Assembly: GCA_021740585.1 (NCBI GenBank)
Contig: JAIOZM010000002.1
Location: 31,989-95,988, forward strand
Reading direction: 5' to 3'
Length of the DNA: 64,000 nt
From: Bacteroidales bacterium
GTDB taxonomy: Bacteria > Bacteroidota > Bacteroidia > Bacteroidales > GCA-2748055
Part shown: in pieces, positions 18,731 to 28,249 of the stretch
Numbering within the stretch: the first letter of the stretch is position 1
How the letters are laid out: the number at the start of each line of letters is the position of its first letter
Notes under the pieces: model-generated
What the model saw: only the letters and a program-made list of their open reading frames with translations
What the model was told of the DNA's origin: nothing
Databases searched by the model: none
Made by a program: the position numbers and the translations under genes

Positions 18731-20047
18731 TTAGAACTTTGTATAAGTAATTTTTAATTCCATTTTTCTGTCGCTGGCATAAGCGCTGTTAAGTATCACT
18801 CTTTCTGCAGCACCAGAATTGCTAACCGATACAAGTATCAGATTCAGATTATCGATATCTCCGTTTATATACGATTGAAGATGCATTCCTATATTAAAAA
18901 CATAGTTGTTGTTTTCAATATCATAATAACCTCCGAAATAGCTCCCGCTTGCATCAATCCTGTAATCGTGCAGGTAATCAAAAACATTATCCTCATCATA
19001 AGAAAATAACAATAATCTGGATGGATAATTATCATTACTCTCTCCCGTTAACAGGGTGTCGGCCACAGGTATAACTAACTCTGCTTTATTTATGGCAACA
19101 GGTAAGGTGTCGATATTCCGCCAGGTTTCAAAATCCTCAATATTTATTTTGGTGTCCAGTCCGGCCATAGAGGATATAAACATCAGGGTATCGTGCTGAT
19201 CGGGTAAATCTTTAAAAGTGGTGGCCCTGCTGTTTGTAAAATCGTGGGAATACATATTTACCTTAGGTGTATAAATATTCATAAACATATTAAGGACTTT
19301 TTTGTCGGTGGTATCATCCTCATGCTTGTAATACATTTTTATTCCTGTATCAGCATCTACAAGATTGAGATAAAGTATGCTTCCTCCTTCGGTTACATCC
19401 TCAGAAGTAATATACAATCCCCGAAATAAGTCCCCAAACTCCAACGCATCGCTAAAAACCGAATCGGGAGCATTTGTAAGGCGGTCGAACAAATCAGCAT
19501 TGCTCAATTTAAAATTTATTAGGGTGTCAAGCGGATCCACTTCCTCGTCAAAAAGAGTAATAGCAGGATTATAAAAACCATCTGCCGCTGTATCTGAATA
19601 AAAAACACTATTGTAAGCCAGAGTATCCCTGAGTTCAAAAATCTTAATTCTTGGCTTATAATCGACATCCCCCATAATTCGGGTAAGTTTAAGGGACAAC
19701 ACCATAGAATCAATTATTCTTTCTGATCCCATAGTCACCGGATAAATATAAAACCTGGTCATAAAATCAGCCTTGCTTCTGCCAAAAATACTGTCTGCTT
19801 TGCTTCCCAGAAGCATGGTAGAATTTGCCGAAGTAGCAACAGGTTTAGCTTCGCTAACTATATTGGTTAGTATTGTTTTATCATTAAATCTGGTGAACAG
19901 GTCATCGGTTGGAGGGAGAAGATCCCTGCCCAGAAAGCCAGGATCCTCATTACAGGAATTAAAAAAAACTAAGCCTGATATAAAAAATGCAAAAATATAT
20001 TTTGAAGCAACACTTCCGGTGCTCTTCAAACCTGATCTATAACTCAT
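18731..20047 (-). CDS. DUF4270-type putative lipoprotein
   Basis: 438 aa; FFNSCNEDPGFLGRDLLPPTDDLF, a typical DUF4270 start. Confidence 0.75.
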   Translation of the reverse strand: MSYRSGLKSTGSVASKYIFAFFISGLVFFNSCNEDPGFLGRDLLPPTDDLFTRFNDKTILTNIVSEAKPVATSANSTMLLGSKADSIFGRSKADFMTRFYIYPVTMGSERIIDSMVLSLKLTRIMGDVDYKPRIKIFELRDTLAYNSVFYSDTAADGFYNPAITLFDEEVDPLDTLINFKLSNADLFDRLTNAPDSVFSDALEFGDLFRGLYITSEDVTEGGSILYLNLVDADTGIKMYYKHEDDTTDKKVLNMFMNIYTPKVNMYSHDFTNSRATTFKDLPDQHDTLMFISSMAGLDTKINIEDFETWRNIDTLPVAINKAELVIPVADTLLTGESNDNYPSRLLLFSYDEDNVFDYLHDYRIDASGSYFGGYYDIENNNYVFNIGMHLQSYINGDIDNLNLILVSVSNSGAAERVILNSAYASDRKMELKITYTKF

Positions 20048-20054
20048 TCTAATT

Positions 20055-20894
20055 CTATTCTGTTAAGATTTTATCATAAAAATCGGAATATTCATCTATA
20101 TAATTTTCAGGATCCTGGTATTCCAGAACAGGAACCTTCAATTCCTTAATTTGTTGTTCTAAGGTGGTCGAAAGTTTTTCACTTCCTCTGATTACCCCGT
20201 CTGAATATTTAAAAGCAAAATTGGTGAGTTTATCAAAGGTAGGATTCTCCATCATTTTTAAATCCTCATCCATAATTCCCTCATATTTAATTTTATTAAG
20301 GAACACTTCTCTGAACGTTTCGTTCATTGAATTATTATAGGCTGAGAAAATTACTTTAGAATTAGCAAATAAGGGTTCATCAGCGTAGGACTTTTTTAAG
20401 TATAATGGAACCAGGCTGGTAAACCAGCCATGACAATGAACGATATCAGGAGACCAACGCAATTTTTTTATAGTTTCCAAAACTCCTCTGGCAAAAAATA
20501 CCATTCTTTCATCATTATCTTCATGGAATTTCCCCTTATCAGTTTTAACCGTGGTTTTCCTGTGAAAATAATCATCATTATCAATAAAATACACTTGCAT
20601 TCGTGCTGCCTGAATAGAGGCCACTTTAATAATCAAAGGATGGTCTGAATCTTCAATAATCAGATTCATTCCGGAAAGTCTGATTACCTCGTGAAGTTGG
20701 TTTCGTCTTTCATTAATATTTCCAAACCGAGGCATGAAAGTTCTAATTTCCCGACCTTTTTCCTGAATGCCCTGGGGCAAATATCTGCCAATCAGAGACA
20801 TTTCAGATTCGGGAAGATAGGGCGATATTTCTTGAGAAATAAACAGAACTTTAGTAGTTTCCATAGGGAGATTATGTTTACAAACAGTGTGCAA
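20055..20894 (-). CDS. Stand-alone GT5 N-terminal domain-like protein (truncated glycogen/starch synthase homologue)
   Basis: 279 aa; KVLFISQEISPYLPESEMSLIGRYLPQGIQEKGREIRTFMPRFG, DIVHCHGWFTSLVPLYLK; no C-terminal GT-B domain. Likely start at METTKVLF. Confidence 0.75.
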   Translation of the reverse strand: MHTVCKHNLPMETTKVLFISQEISPYLPESEMSLIGRYLPQGIQEKGREIRTFMPRFGNINERRNQLHEVIRLSGMNLIIEDSDHPLIIKVASIQAARMQVYFIDNDDYFHRKTTVKTDKGKFHEDNDERMVFFARGVLETIKKLRWSPDIVHCHGWFTSLVPLYLKKSYADEPLFANSKVIFSAYNNSMNETFREVFLNKIKYEGIMDEDLKMMENPTFDKLTNFAFKYSDGVIRGSEKLSTTLEQQIKELKVPVLEYQDPENYIDEYSDFYDKILTE

Positions 20895-21017
20895 AGATAC
20901 GAATAAAAATTTAATTAATAAGAATTCCCCTGGGGAGGTATACAGATAAGGAATGCTTCTTAACCAAATAAAACAGTTTTTTTGAATATTTTTTCATTCA
21001 GCTTCATTCTTTATCAC

Positions 21018-21025
21018 TAATTTTG
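21018..21025 (+). promoter_or_regulatory. Candidate -7 box (TAATTTTG) upstream of panC
   Basis: Matches TAnnTTTG, 17 nt before the panC ATG; no clear -33 box at correct spacing. Confidence 0.4.
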
Positions 21026-21041
21026 CGCCGAAAAAGAAAAA

Positions 21042-21884
21042 ATGGAAATAATATATAATTTACCTGATTTCAGGGAATTTCGAAGTTTACTTGATTCTCA
21101 ATCAAAATCAATTGGTTTTGTTCCTACCATGGGAGCCCTGCATAATGGACATCTATCCCTGATCCAAAAGGCAATGGAAAGTTGTGAGATTGTAATTGTA
21201 AGCATTTTCGTCAACCCCACACAGTTTAACGATCCGAATGATCTTAAGAATTATCCCCGGGAAATTGAAAAGGATATTAAGAAACTTTCTCCGTTAAATC
21301 CCAATGTAATTTTCATTCCGGGTGTTGAAGATATTTATCCGAAACCGGATACACGAATTTTCGATTTTGGTAATCTGGATAAGGTAATGGAAGGTGCTAC
21401 CCGTCCCGGACATTTTAATGGCGTGGCTCAGGTAGTTAGCCGGCTGTTCGACATAGTGAGACCGCATAAAGCCTTTTTTGGTCAAAAAGACTTTCAGCAA
21501 CTGGCAATTATTAAAGCCATGGTGCTTCAACTGGATTATAAAATAGAAATCGTTTCCTGTCCGATCATCAGAGAAGAAAACGGCCTGGCCATGAGCTCCA
21601 GAAACAGTTTGCTCACTGAGGCTGAGCGCAAGAATGCTTCATTTATATATAAAATTCTTAAAGAAGCTAAAGCTTCATACCCGGCTTTAACCATTGAAGA
21701 AATTTCCAATACCGCCGTCAAAAAATTCGAAAATCAGCCCGGAATTAACCTGATATATTTTGAGATAGTTGATTCCAAAAGTCTGGCCCCAGTAAAAACA
21801 CCTGATAACAGCTCAGAAATAGTGGCCTGTGTTGCTGTCAAAATTAATGCTGTCAGACTTATAGATAATCTTATTTTTGATTAA
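21042..21884 (+). CDS. panC: Pantoate--beta-alanine ligase
   Basis: 280 aa; IGFVPTMGALHNGHLSLI, SIFVNPTQFNDPNDLKNYPR, RPGHFNGVAQVVSRLF, FFGQKDFQQLAII, MSSRNSLL. Confidence 0.97.
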   Translation: MEIIYNLPDFREFRSLLDSQSKSIGFVPTMGALHNGHLSLIQKAMESCEIVIVSIFVNPTQFNDPNDLKNYPREIEKDIKKLSPLNPNVIFIPGVEDIYPKPDTRIFDFGNLDKVMEGATRPGHFNGVAQVVSRLFDIVRPHKAFFGQKDFQQLAIIKAMVLQLDYKIEIVSCPIIREENGLAMSSRNSLLTEAERKNASFIYKILKEAKASYPALTIEEISNTAVKKFENQPGINLIYFEIVDSKSLAPVKTPDNSSEIVACVAVKINAVRLIDNLIFD

Positions 21885-21889
21885 CTTTG
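21882..21889 (+). promoter_or_regulatory. Candidate -7 box (TAACTTTG) immediately before panD
   Basis: TAACTTTG overlaps the end of panC and sits 7 nt before the panD ATG (21897). Confidence 0.4.
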
Positions 21890-21896
21890 TAGCATT

Positions 21897-22247
21897 ATGA
21901 ATATTGAAGTCGTAAAATCAAAACTCCACCGGGTCACAGTCACTGAGGCTGATTTGAATTACATTGGAAGCATTACCATTGATGAGGATTTAATGGATGC
22001 TGCCAACCTGATTCCGTTTGAAAAAGTACAAGTCGTTAACATTAACAATGGGGAACGACTCGAAACCTATGTTATAAAGGGAAACCGGGGAACCGGACAA
22101 ATATGCATGAATGGTCCGGCTGCCAGAAAAGTTGCCGTGGGCGACATAATTATAGTTATAGGATATGCAACCATGGATTTTGAAGAAGCTAAAAAATTTA
22201 CTCCCTCACTGGTCTTCCCTGATACTTATACAAATAAATTAGTATAA
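21897..22247 (+). CDS. panD: Aspartate 1-decarboxylase
   Basis: 116 aa; [44 protein letters not shown]. Confidence 0.97.
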   Translation: MNIEVVKSKLHRVTVTEADLNYIGSITIDEDLMDAANLIPFEKVQVVNINNGERLETYVIKGNRGTGQICMNGPAARKVAVGDIIIVIGYATMDFEEAKKFTPSLVFPDTYTNKLV

Positions 22248-22255
22248 CAACTACC

Positions 22256-23278
22256 TTGAAATCGACACTTTTAAAAACAATTAAGTTTATTGCATTTCTT
22301 AGTGTCGGAGCTGCGCTATTGTATTTTGCTTTCAGGGGAATCAACTTTGAGGATCTAAAAGAAGACTTTCGAAGTGCAAGCTATGGCTGGGTTCTTCTTT
22401 CTCTGCTATTTGCCATATTTGCTTATATTTCGAGAGCAATACGATGGAAATTACTAATTGAGCCACTAAATTTTCAACCCAAACTTAGCAATACCTTTTA
22501 TTCTCTTTTACTTGGTTATCTGGCCAATTTTGCCTTCCCCCGTCTTGGTGAGGTAACCCGTTGTGCAAGTCTGGCAAGGAAGGAAAAAATACCTGTCGAT
22601 AAATTATTTGGAACTGTAATTGTTGAAAGGGTCATCGATCTTTTTTCGCTTTTTATCTTACTAATAATCCTCATTGTATTCCGCTTCGAAAAATTCGGCA
22701 ATTTTTTCACAGAAACTGTTTTTACTCCACTTGGCGAAAAAATTTCCAGCTCACTGGCTTTATCAAAACTTATATGGATTATATTAATCGCAGGTTTTCT
22801 GGCCGGCTCTTTTCTCGTTTTTATTTTCCGTAAAAAATTAAGCCGGCTTAAAATAGTCCGGAAATTTAAAGCTCTTGCTCTGGGAGTGATTGAAGGTCTA
22901 AAGTCGATCTATAAAATGAAAAAGCGCTGGGCATTTATTTTTCACTCAGTATTTATCTGGGCCAATTACTGGGCCATGACATGGGTTGTTGTTTTTGCTC
23001 TTACTTCTACTTCCCACCTGGGAATAATTGACGGACTTTTTCTTTTGGTAATCGGAGGTCTGGGCATGGCTGCCCCTGTTCAGGGAGGCATTGGCGCCTA
23101 TCATTGGATTGTTTCCCGGGGATTGGTTGGTGTTTATTCCGGAATAAGCCTTGAAGACGGACTGGTTTTCGCAACTCTTTCTCACGAATCGCAGGCCATT
23201 CTTATTTTACTATTAGGGACATTTTCTTTTCTTATGCTTATTCGGAAAAAAAACAAACCTGAAACTGTAAATTCATAA
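22256..23278 (+). CDS. Lysylphosphatidylglycerol synthase TM region/UPF0104-like membrane protein
   Basis: 340 aa polytopic; SRAIRWKLLIEPL, GYLANFAFPRLGEVTRCASLARKEKIPVDKLFGTVIVERVIDL. TTG start in the track. Confidence 0.85.
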   Translation: MKSTLLKTIKFIAFLSVGAALLYFAFRGINFEDLKEDFRSASYGWVLLSLLFAIFAYISRAIRWKLLIEPLNFQPKLSNTFYSLLLGYLANFAFPRLGEVTRCASLARKEKIPVDKLFGTVIVERVIDLFSLFILLIILIVFRFEKFGNFFTETVFTPLGEKISSSLALSKLIWIILIAGFLAGSFLVFIFRKKLSRLKIVRKFKALALGVIEGLKSIYKMKKRWAFIFHSVFIWANYWAMTWVVVFALTSTSHLGIIDGLFLLVIGGLGMAAPVQGGIGAYHWIVSRGLVGVYSGISLEDGLVFATLSHESQAILILLLGTFSFLMLIRKKNKPETVNS

Positions 23279-23287
23279 ATTAAGATT

Positions 23288-23761
23288 ATGAATGCAAGAA
23301 AAAAAATAGCGTCTAAGATAATTTCCGCCTCCGATTTTTTAGCTCTTCACAGCAAGGAAAAAATCGTATTTACTAATGGCTGCTTCGATATTATTCACAA
23401 AGGTCATATTGAATACCTCTCCAGAGCTTCTGATTTTGGTTCTAAGCTTATCATTGGATTAAACAGCGATTTGTCGGTAAGGCGTCTGAAAGGTGAAGGC
23501 AGACCAGTACAGGATGAAGATTCCAGAGCATTAATTCTTGCCTCTATGGAATTTGTTGACTATGTTATTTTGTTTCAGGAAGATACTCCATATGAATTAA
23601 TCAACCTTATTCAACCTGATGTGTTAATAAAGGGGGGCGATTATAAACCTGAAGAAATAGTCGGCTATGATCTGGTTACTAAAAAAGGAGGCGAAGTCTA
23701 TTGCCTGAATTTCGTTGATGGCTATTCAAGTACAAAAATAATCAACAAGCTGAAAAGCTGA
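23288..23761 (+). CDS. rfaE2: D-glycero-beta-D-manno-heptose 1-phosphate adenylyltransferase (RfaE2/HldE C-domain type)
   Basis: 157 aa; IVFTNGCFDIIHKGHIEYLSRASDFGSKLIIGLNSD, VLIKGGDYKPEEIVG. Confidence 0.9.
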   Translation: MNARKKIASKIISASDFLALHSKEKIVFTNGCFDIIHKGHIEYLSRASDFGSKLIIGLNSDLSVRRLKGEGRPVQDEDSRALILASMEFVDYVILFQEDTPYELINLIQPDVLIKGGDYKPEEIVGYDLVTKKGGEVYCLNFVDGYSSTKIINKLKS

Positions 23762-23802
23762 ATCCTGAATCAAGCTTTGGTTATTAAGCTGAAAACACAT
23801 TC

Positions 23803-23831
23803 AAAATTGATTAAGCTAAAATCAATTTTTT
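23803..23831 (+). terminator. Candidate AT-rich intrinsic terminator between rfaE2 and radA
   Basis: AAAATTGAT-taagctaaa-ATCAATTTTTT; 9-bp arms running into a U-tract. Confidence 0.4.
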
Positions 23832-23846
23832 ACTACCTTTAAGGCC

Positions 23847-25211
23847 ATGGCAAAAACTAAAAGTGTTTACTTCTGTCAAAATTGCGGCGCCGAATCTTCA
23901 AAATGGATTGGCCGTTGCCCATCTTGCGGGGAATGGAATACCTATGTTGAAGAAGTGATAAGCAAAAAAATAGTGACTTCCTACCATTCCGATGAAAAAC
24001 AAAAAGCAAAACCTTCCCGGTTAAAAGATATTAACGTTGAGCAAACAATTAGAATTAAAACCAATAACGAAGAATTCAACCGTGTGCTCGGTGGCGGAAT
24101 TGTACCGGGATCTTTAATTCTGATTGGCGGAGAACCCGGTATAGGAAAATCTACACTGGCACTTCAAATTGTAATGCAATTAAATAGTATAAAATCCCTG
24201 TATATTTCGGGAGAAGAAAGCATACAGCAAATTCGTTTAAGAGCAGAAAGACTTGGCGATTTTTCTAAAAGTGAATGTCTTATTCATACTGAAACTCAAT
24301 TAGAAGCCATTTTAAACATTACAAAACAGGAAAAACCGGGTCTGTTACTAATCGACTCCATTCAGACTATTCATTCTGAACTTGTGGAATCCTCTCCAGG
24401 AAGCGTATCTCAGGTGAGGCATTGTGCCGCCGAATTATTAAAGTTTTCGAAACAAAGCGATGTTCCTGTTTTAATTATAGGGCATATTACCAAGGATGGT
24501 TCCATTGCAGGTCCCAAAGTGTTGGAGCATATTGTTGATACCGTGCTCCAGTTTGAGGGTGATCAACACCATATGTACAGAATATTGAGGTCTGCAAAAA
24601 ACCGCTTTGGCTCCACAAACGAGATTGGGGTTTATGAAATGCGCAGTTCCGGACTCAAAGAAATCCCTAATCCCTCCGAAATATTAATCAGCCAGAATCT
24701 CGAAAATTTAAGTGGGGTGGCAGTTTCGGCAACTATTGAAGGCGTTCGACCGTTTCTTGTTGAAGTTCAGGCACTTGTGAGTAATAGTGCTTATGCCACA
24801 CCTCAACGGTCCACCACCGGTTTCGATCTTCGCCGCCTGGGAATGCTTTTGGCTGTTCTTGAAAAAAGAGCCAATTTCAAGCTCCTCACAAAAGACGTCT
24901 TTCTCAACATTGCCGGGGGGATAAGAGTGGATGATCCGGCCATTGATTTAGCTGTAATTTCTGCCATTCTCTCATCTACTGTCGACATCCCAATTCCTAA
25001 GAACACCTGTTTCGCGGGAGAAATTGGCCTGTCGGGAGAAATAAGGCCTGTTAACCGACTGGAGCAAAGAATTTCAGAAGCTGAGAAAATGGGATTCGAA
25101 GAAATGATATTATCGACATACAGTGAAAAAGGGGTTGATTTTAAAAAGTATAAAATAAAATTAAATTTTGTTTCAAAGGTTCAGCAATTACCAAAAATTC
25201 TCTTTGGATAA
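23847..25211 (+). CDS. radA: DNA repair protein RadA
   Basis: 454 aa; zinc finger CQNCGAESSKWIGRCPSCGEWNT, GGEPGIGKSTL, KNRFGSTNEIGVYEM. Confidence 0.97.
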   Translation: MAKTKSVYFCQNCGAESSKWIGRCPSCGEWNTYVEEVISKKIVTSYHSDEKQKAKPSRLKDINVEQTIRIKTNNEEFNRVLGGGIVPGSLILIGGEPGIGKSTLALQIVMQLNSIKSLYISGEESIQQIRLRAERLGDFSKSECLIHTETQLEAILNITKQEKPGLLLIDSIQTIHSELVESSPGSVSQVRHCAAELLKFSKQSDVPVLIIGHITKDGSIAGPKVLEHIVDTVLQFEGDQHHMYRILRSAKNRFGSTNEIGVYEMRSSGLKEIPNPSEILISQNLENLSGVAVSATIEGVRPFLVEVQALVSNSAYATPQRSTTGFDLRRLGMLLAVLEKRANFKLLTKDVFLNIAGGIRVDDPAIDLAVISAILSSTVDIPIPKNTCFAGEIGLSGEIRPVNRLEQRISEAEKMGFEEMILSTYSEKGVDFKKYKIKLNFVSKVQQLPKILFG

Positions 25212-25222
25212 TTATTTAAACT

Positions 25223-25690
25223 ATGAATGGGGTGCCACTTTTACGGGAGGATTATAAACCCTCACCTAATGTACTTAAGGTTAAAAAACCCGATATTGTC
25301 TCGGGTTCGGTTTATTATTTTGAAACAGCCAGCAAACTGACTTATCAGGTAATCTTTGGTAAGAAAAAAAATAATTATCTCGGGAACATCGTAAATTTCA
25401 GTGTTCTTTCGGAAGATTTTGAAGATGAGTATTCTGAGACAAACCGCGGAGAAGTATATAGTATAATTTCCACCCTTATTTACATCATACAATTATACCA
25501 CGAGGCTCATCCCTATTCAAACTCCTATGAGTTTTCAGGCGAATATAAAGACGATGAGGACACATCATCCGCTAGTATACGAACCCGTTTGTATATAAAA
25601 ACTGCCTATAAATTTATAGACCTGAATTATTGGGAAATTCACCCTGAAGGGAATAAAGTATTGATTTCCAGAAAGCCAAGAATTGAATAA
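25223..25690 (+). CDS. Hypothetical protein (155 aa)
   Basis: Uninterrupted ORF 11 nt after radA on the same strand; family not recognised. Confidence 0.6.
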   Translation: MNGVPLLREDYKPSPNVLKVKKPDIVSGSVYYFETASKLTYQVIFGKKKNNYLGNIVNFSVLSEDFEDEYSETNRGEVYSIISTLIYIIQLYHEAHPYSNSYEFSGEYKDDEDTSSASIRTRLYIKTAYKFIDLNYWEIHPEGNKVLISRKPRIE

Positions 25691-25776
25691 CTGGTTTTTA
25701 ATCCCATTTTGAATTTATTGATTTCAAACCAGAACCTATCCTTCCAAAAAACAATAAAAGGAAAGGTATTTTAAAT

Positions 25777-28155
25777 CTAAAACTTATCGGGTTCTTCAAA
25801 CATATTGTTCCTTAACACGCCTACACCTTTTACCACATCAGGACAATTAAGATTTACGTTAAAATTTAAGGGCTCCTCCCAAACATCTTCCTGACTAACA
25901 CCTAAGGTTGAATCTGCATAAACCTGCTGCATAAAATACCCGTATATCGGAAGGGCCATATGCGATCCTGATCCTTGTCCCAAATATTCAAACCGAACCG
26001 ATCTGTCTTCTGCACCTACCCATACACCGGCAGTAAGTTTCGGACTTATACCCACATACCAGCCATCGGACTGATTTTGAGTAGTTCCGGTTTTCCCCCC
26101 AAGTTCTCCATCAAAATTATAAAAATACCTCAGGCGTTGTGCTGTGCCCTGATTAACCACATTTTGAAGTAGTTTTATCATCAAATAAGCCGATTTATCC
26201 GATATGGCTTCGAATTGTTGTGGAACAAATTCGGATATTACATTCCCATAGCGATCTTCAATTTTGGTTACATACAGAGGTTCAATATAAAAGCCCTTGC
26301 TCGAGAAGGTATTATAGGCACCTACCAATTCCTCAACAAAAATATCAGAAGTGCCGAAAATAACTGAAGGTACAGCATCTACCTGACTTTTAATCCCCAT
26401 TTTATGCATGAGGTCAACCACCGGCTGGGGACCGAATCTTTTAACCAGCCAGGCAGAAATATAATTTACCGAATTAGCCAGACCCCATTCGAGGGTTACG
26501 TTCTTCCCTTCCATGTCAAAATTTCCCGAGTTTCTGGGTGTCCATGTTGAATCATGATCCATAAATGTTATGGGCACATTTTGAACGATATCGCATGGGG
26601 TATGACCTTCCTGCATAGCAAGAGTATACATAAATGGTTTTATGGTAGATCCCACTTGTCTCTTCCCCTGAGTAACCTGATCGTATTTGAAATACTTATA
26701 ATTATGTCCTCCCACATAAGCCTTAACCCTTCCTGTGTTTGGCTCCATAACCATCATTCCGGCTCTTAAAATATGCTTATAATATTTAAGTGAATCCATT
26801 GGCGACATAATGGTGTCCCTATCGCCCTTCCAGGTGAAATATTTCATTGGTACGGGAACCTGAAACACCTGCATAATTGAATCCCAGTCGGCACCCAAAG
26901 CCCGCAAATGCCGGTATCGATCGGTGCGTCTGATGGCCTGATCCATTATAATTTTAATATCCTCTTTTTTTAGGTCATCTGAAAAAGGCGGGTTTCTCAT
27001 GTGTTTTCTATCGGCGAAAAATTCTTTCTGCAATAGTCCGCCTAAGTGCTCCTCTACCGCATTTTCAGCATATTCCTGCATTTTAAAATTAATGGTGGTA
27101 TATATTTTTAAGCCGTCGGTATATATATTATATTTACTTCCATCAGGTTTAAAATTTTTATTTGTCCAGCCATACAGCATATTGGTTTGCCATTTAATAC
27201 TGTCGTTTTGAAAATTTAAATAGGAATAATACTCTTCTCTAAGCGGCTGTGTTGCGTTCATCGTTTTTGCAAGAAAATCGCGGAAGTGATTCGCCCGGCC
27301 TGACACATGACTCTGACTGTAATAGCCTGAAATAAGGGGAAGTTGCTTAACCGAATCTCTTACATCTTCATCCAAAAAACCGTATTTATGCATTTGATTG
27401 AGAACCACATTTCTCCTTTTTATTGCATTTTCAGGATTTACCACAGTGCTGTATCGGGTTGGAGCTTGAAGGAGACCAGCCAGCACGGCTGCTTCTTCAA
27501 GTTTTAACGAATCGGGACTCGTATCAAAAAATATCTGGGCGGCCGACCTAATCCCAAATGCTTCGTGACCAAAGGAAACTGTATTCAGGTACATCAGTAA
27601 TATTTCCTTCTTGGTATAATGCCTTTCCAGCTGAACAGCAGTAACCCATTCAGAAAATTTAAATGTGATTAACTGAAGTTTCCTGCGTATTTTTCCTTTC
27701 GCCTGAAATTCTCTCGTATTATAGAGATTTTTCGCAAGTTGCTGAGTAAGCGTACTGCCTCCACCGGTATTTTGGCCACCTAATACCGTTCTGAATAAAA
27801 CTCTGGCCAAACCGCGGGCATCTATTCCCGAATGCCTTTCAAAACGAATGTCTTCAGTCGCTATTAGCGCATTTATCAGATTTGGGGATAAATCTTCAAA
27901 AACTGCAAAAGTTCTGTTTTCAATAAAATATTTTTGTAAAATCTGATTATCTTCGGTGATAATAACAGATGCAAGGTTGTTTTTTGGATTTTCAAGCTCA
28001 TCAAAATTCGGAATGTATCCAATTACCCCTTTGCTTATCAATACAAATAATAATGTGATAATTATTATAGGGCTGGCGAATAAAGTCCAAAATAACGTGA
28101 TATACAAATTGTTGCGATTCTTTTTTTCTGACATTTTAGCATAGATTTGGAGCAA
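25777..28155 (-). CDS. Bifunctional penicillin-binding protein 1A-type transglycosylase/transpeptidase
   Basis: 792 aa; ATEDIRFERHSGIDARGLARVLFRTVLGGQNTGGGSTLTQQLAKNLY (GT51), QVGSTIKPFMYTLAM (SxxK), GELGGKTGTTQNQSDGWYVG (KTG). Likely start at MSEKKNR (28134). Confidence 0.96.
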   Translation of the reverse strand: MLQIYAKMSEKKNRNNLYITLFWTLFASPIIIITLLFVLISKGVIGYIPNFDELENPKNNLASVIITEDNQILQKYFIENRTFAVFEDLSPNLINALIATEDIRFERHSGIDARGLARVLFRTVLGGQNTGGGSTLTQQLAKNLYNTREFQAKGKIRRKLQLITFKFSEWVTAVQLERHYTKKEILLMYLNTVSFGHEAFGIRSAAQIFFDTSPDSLKLEEAAVLAGLLQAPTRYSTVVNPENAIKRRNVVLNQMHKYGFLDEDVRDSVKQLPLISGYYSQSHVSGRANHFRDFLAKTMNATQPLREEYYSYLNFQNDSIKWQTNMLYGWTNKNFKPDGSKYNIYTDGLKIYTTINFKMQEYAENAVEEHLGGLLQKEFFADRKHMRNPPFSDDLKKEDIKIIMDQAIRRTDRYRHLRALGADWDSIMQVFQVPVPMKYFTWKGDRDTIMSPMDSLKYYKHILRAGMMVMEPNTGRVKAYVGGHNYKYFKYDQVTQGKRQVGSTIKPFMYTLAMQEGHTPCDIVQNVPITFMDHDSTWTPRNSGNFDMEGKNVTLEWGLANSVNYISAWLVKRFGPQPVVDLMHKMGIKSQVDAVPSVIFGTSDIFVEELVGAYNTFSSKGFYIEPLYVTKIEDRYGNVISEFVPQQFEAISDKSAYLMIKLLQNVVNQGTAQRLRYFYNFDGELGGKTGTTQNQSDGWYVGISPKLTAGVWVGAEDRSVRFEYLGQGSGSHMALPIYGYFMQQVYADSTLGVSQEDVWEEPLNFNVNLNCPDVVKGVGVLRNNMFEEPDKF

Positions 28156-28249
28156 AAATAAGAATTATTTCCCATCAAATTTTGAACTATGGGATTGTTT
28201 TAATTTACTTTGCATAATTTATTTTATAAAAGTTGTAGGAAGTTGGGAT

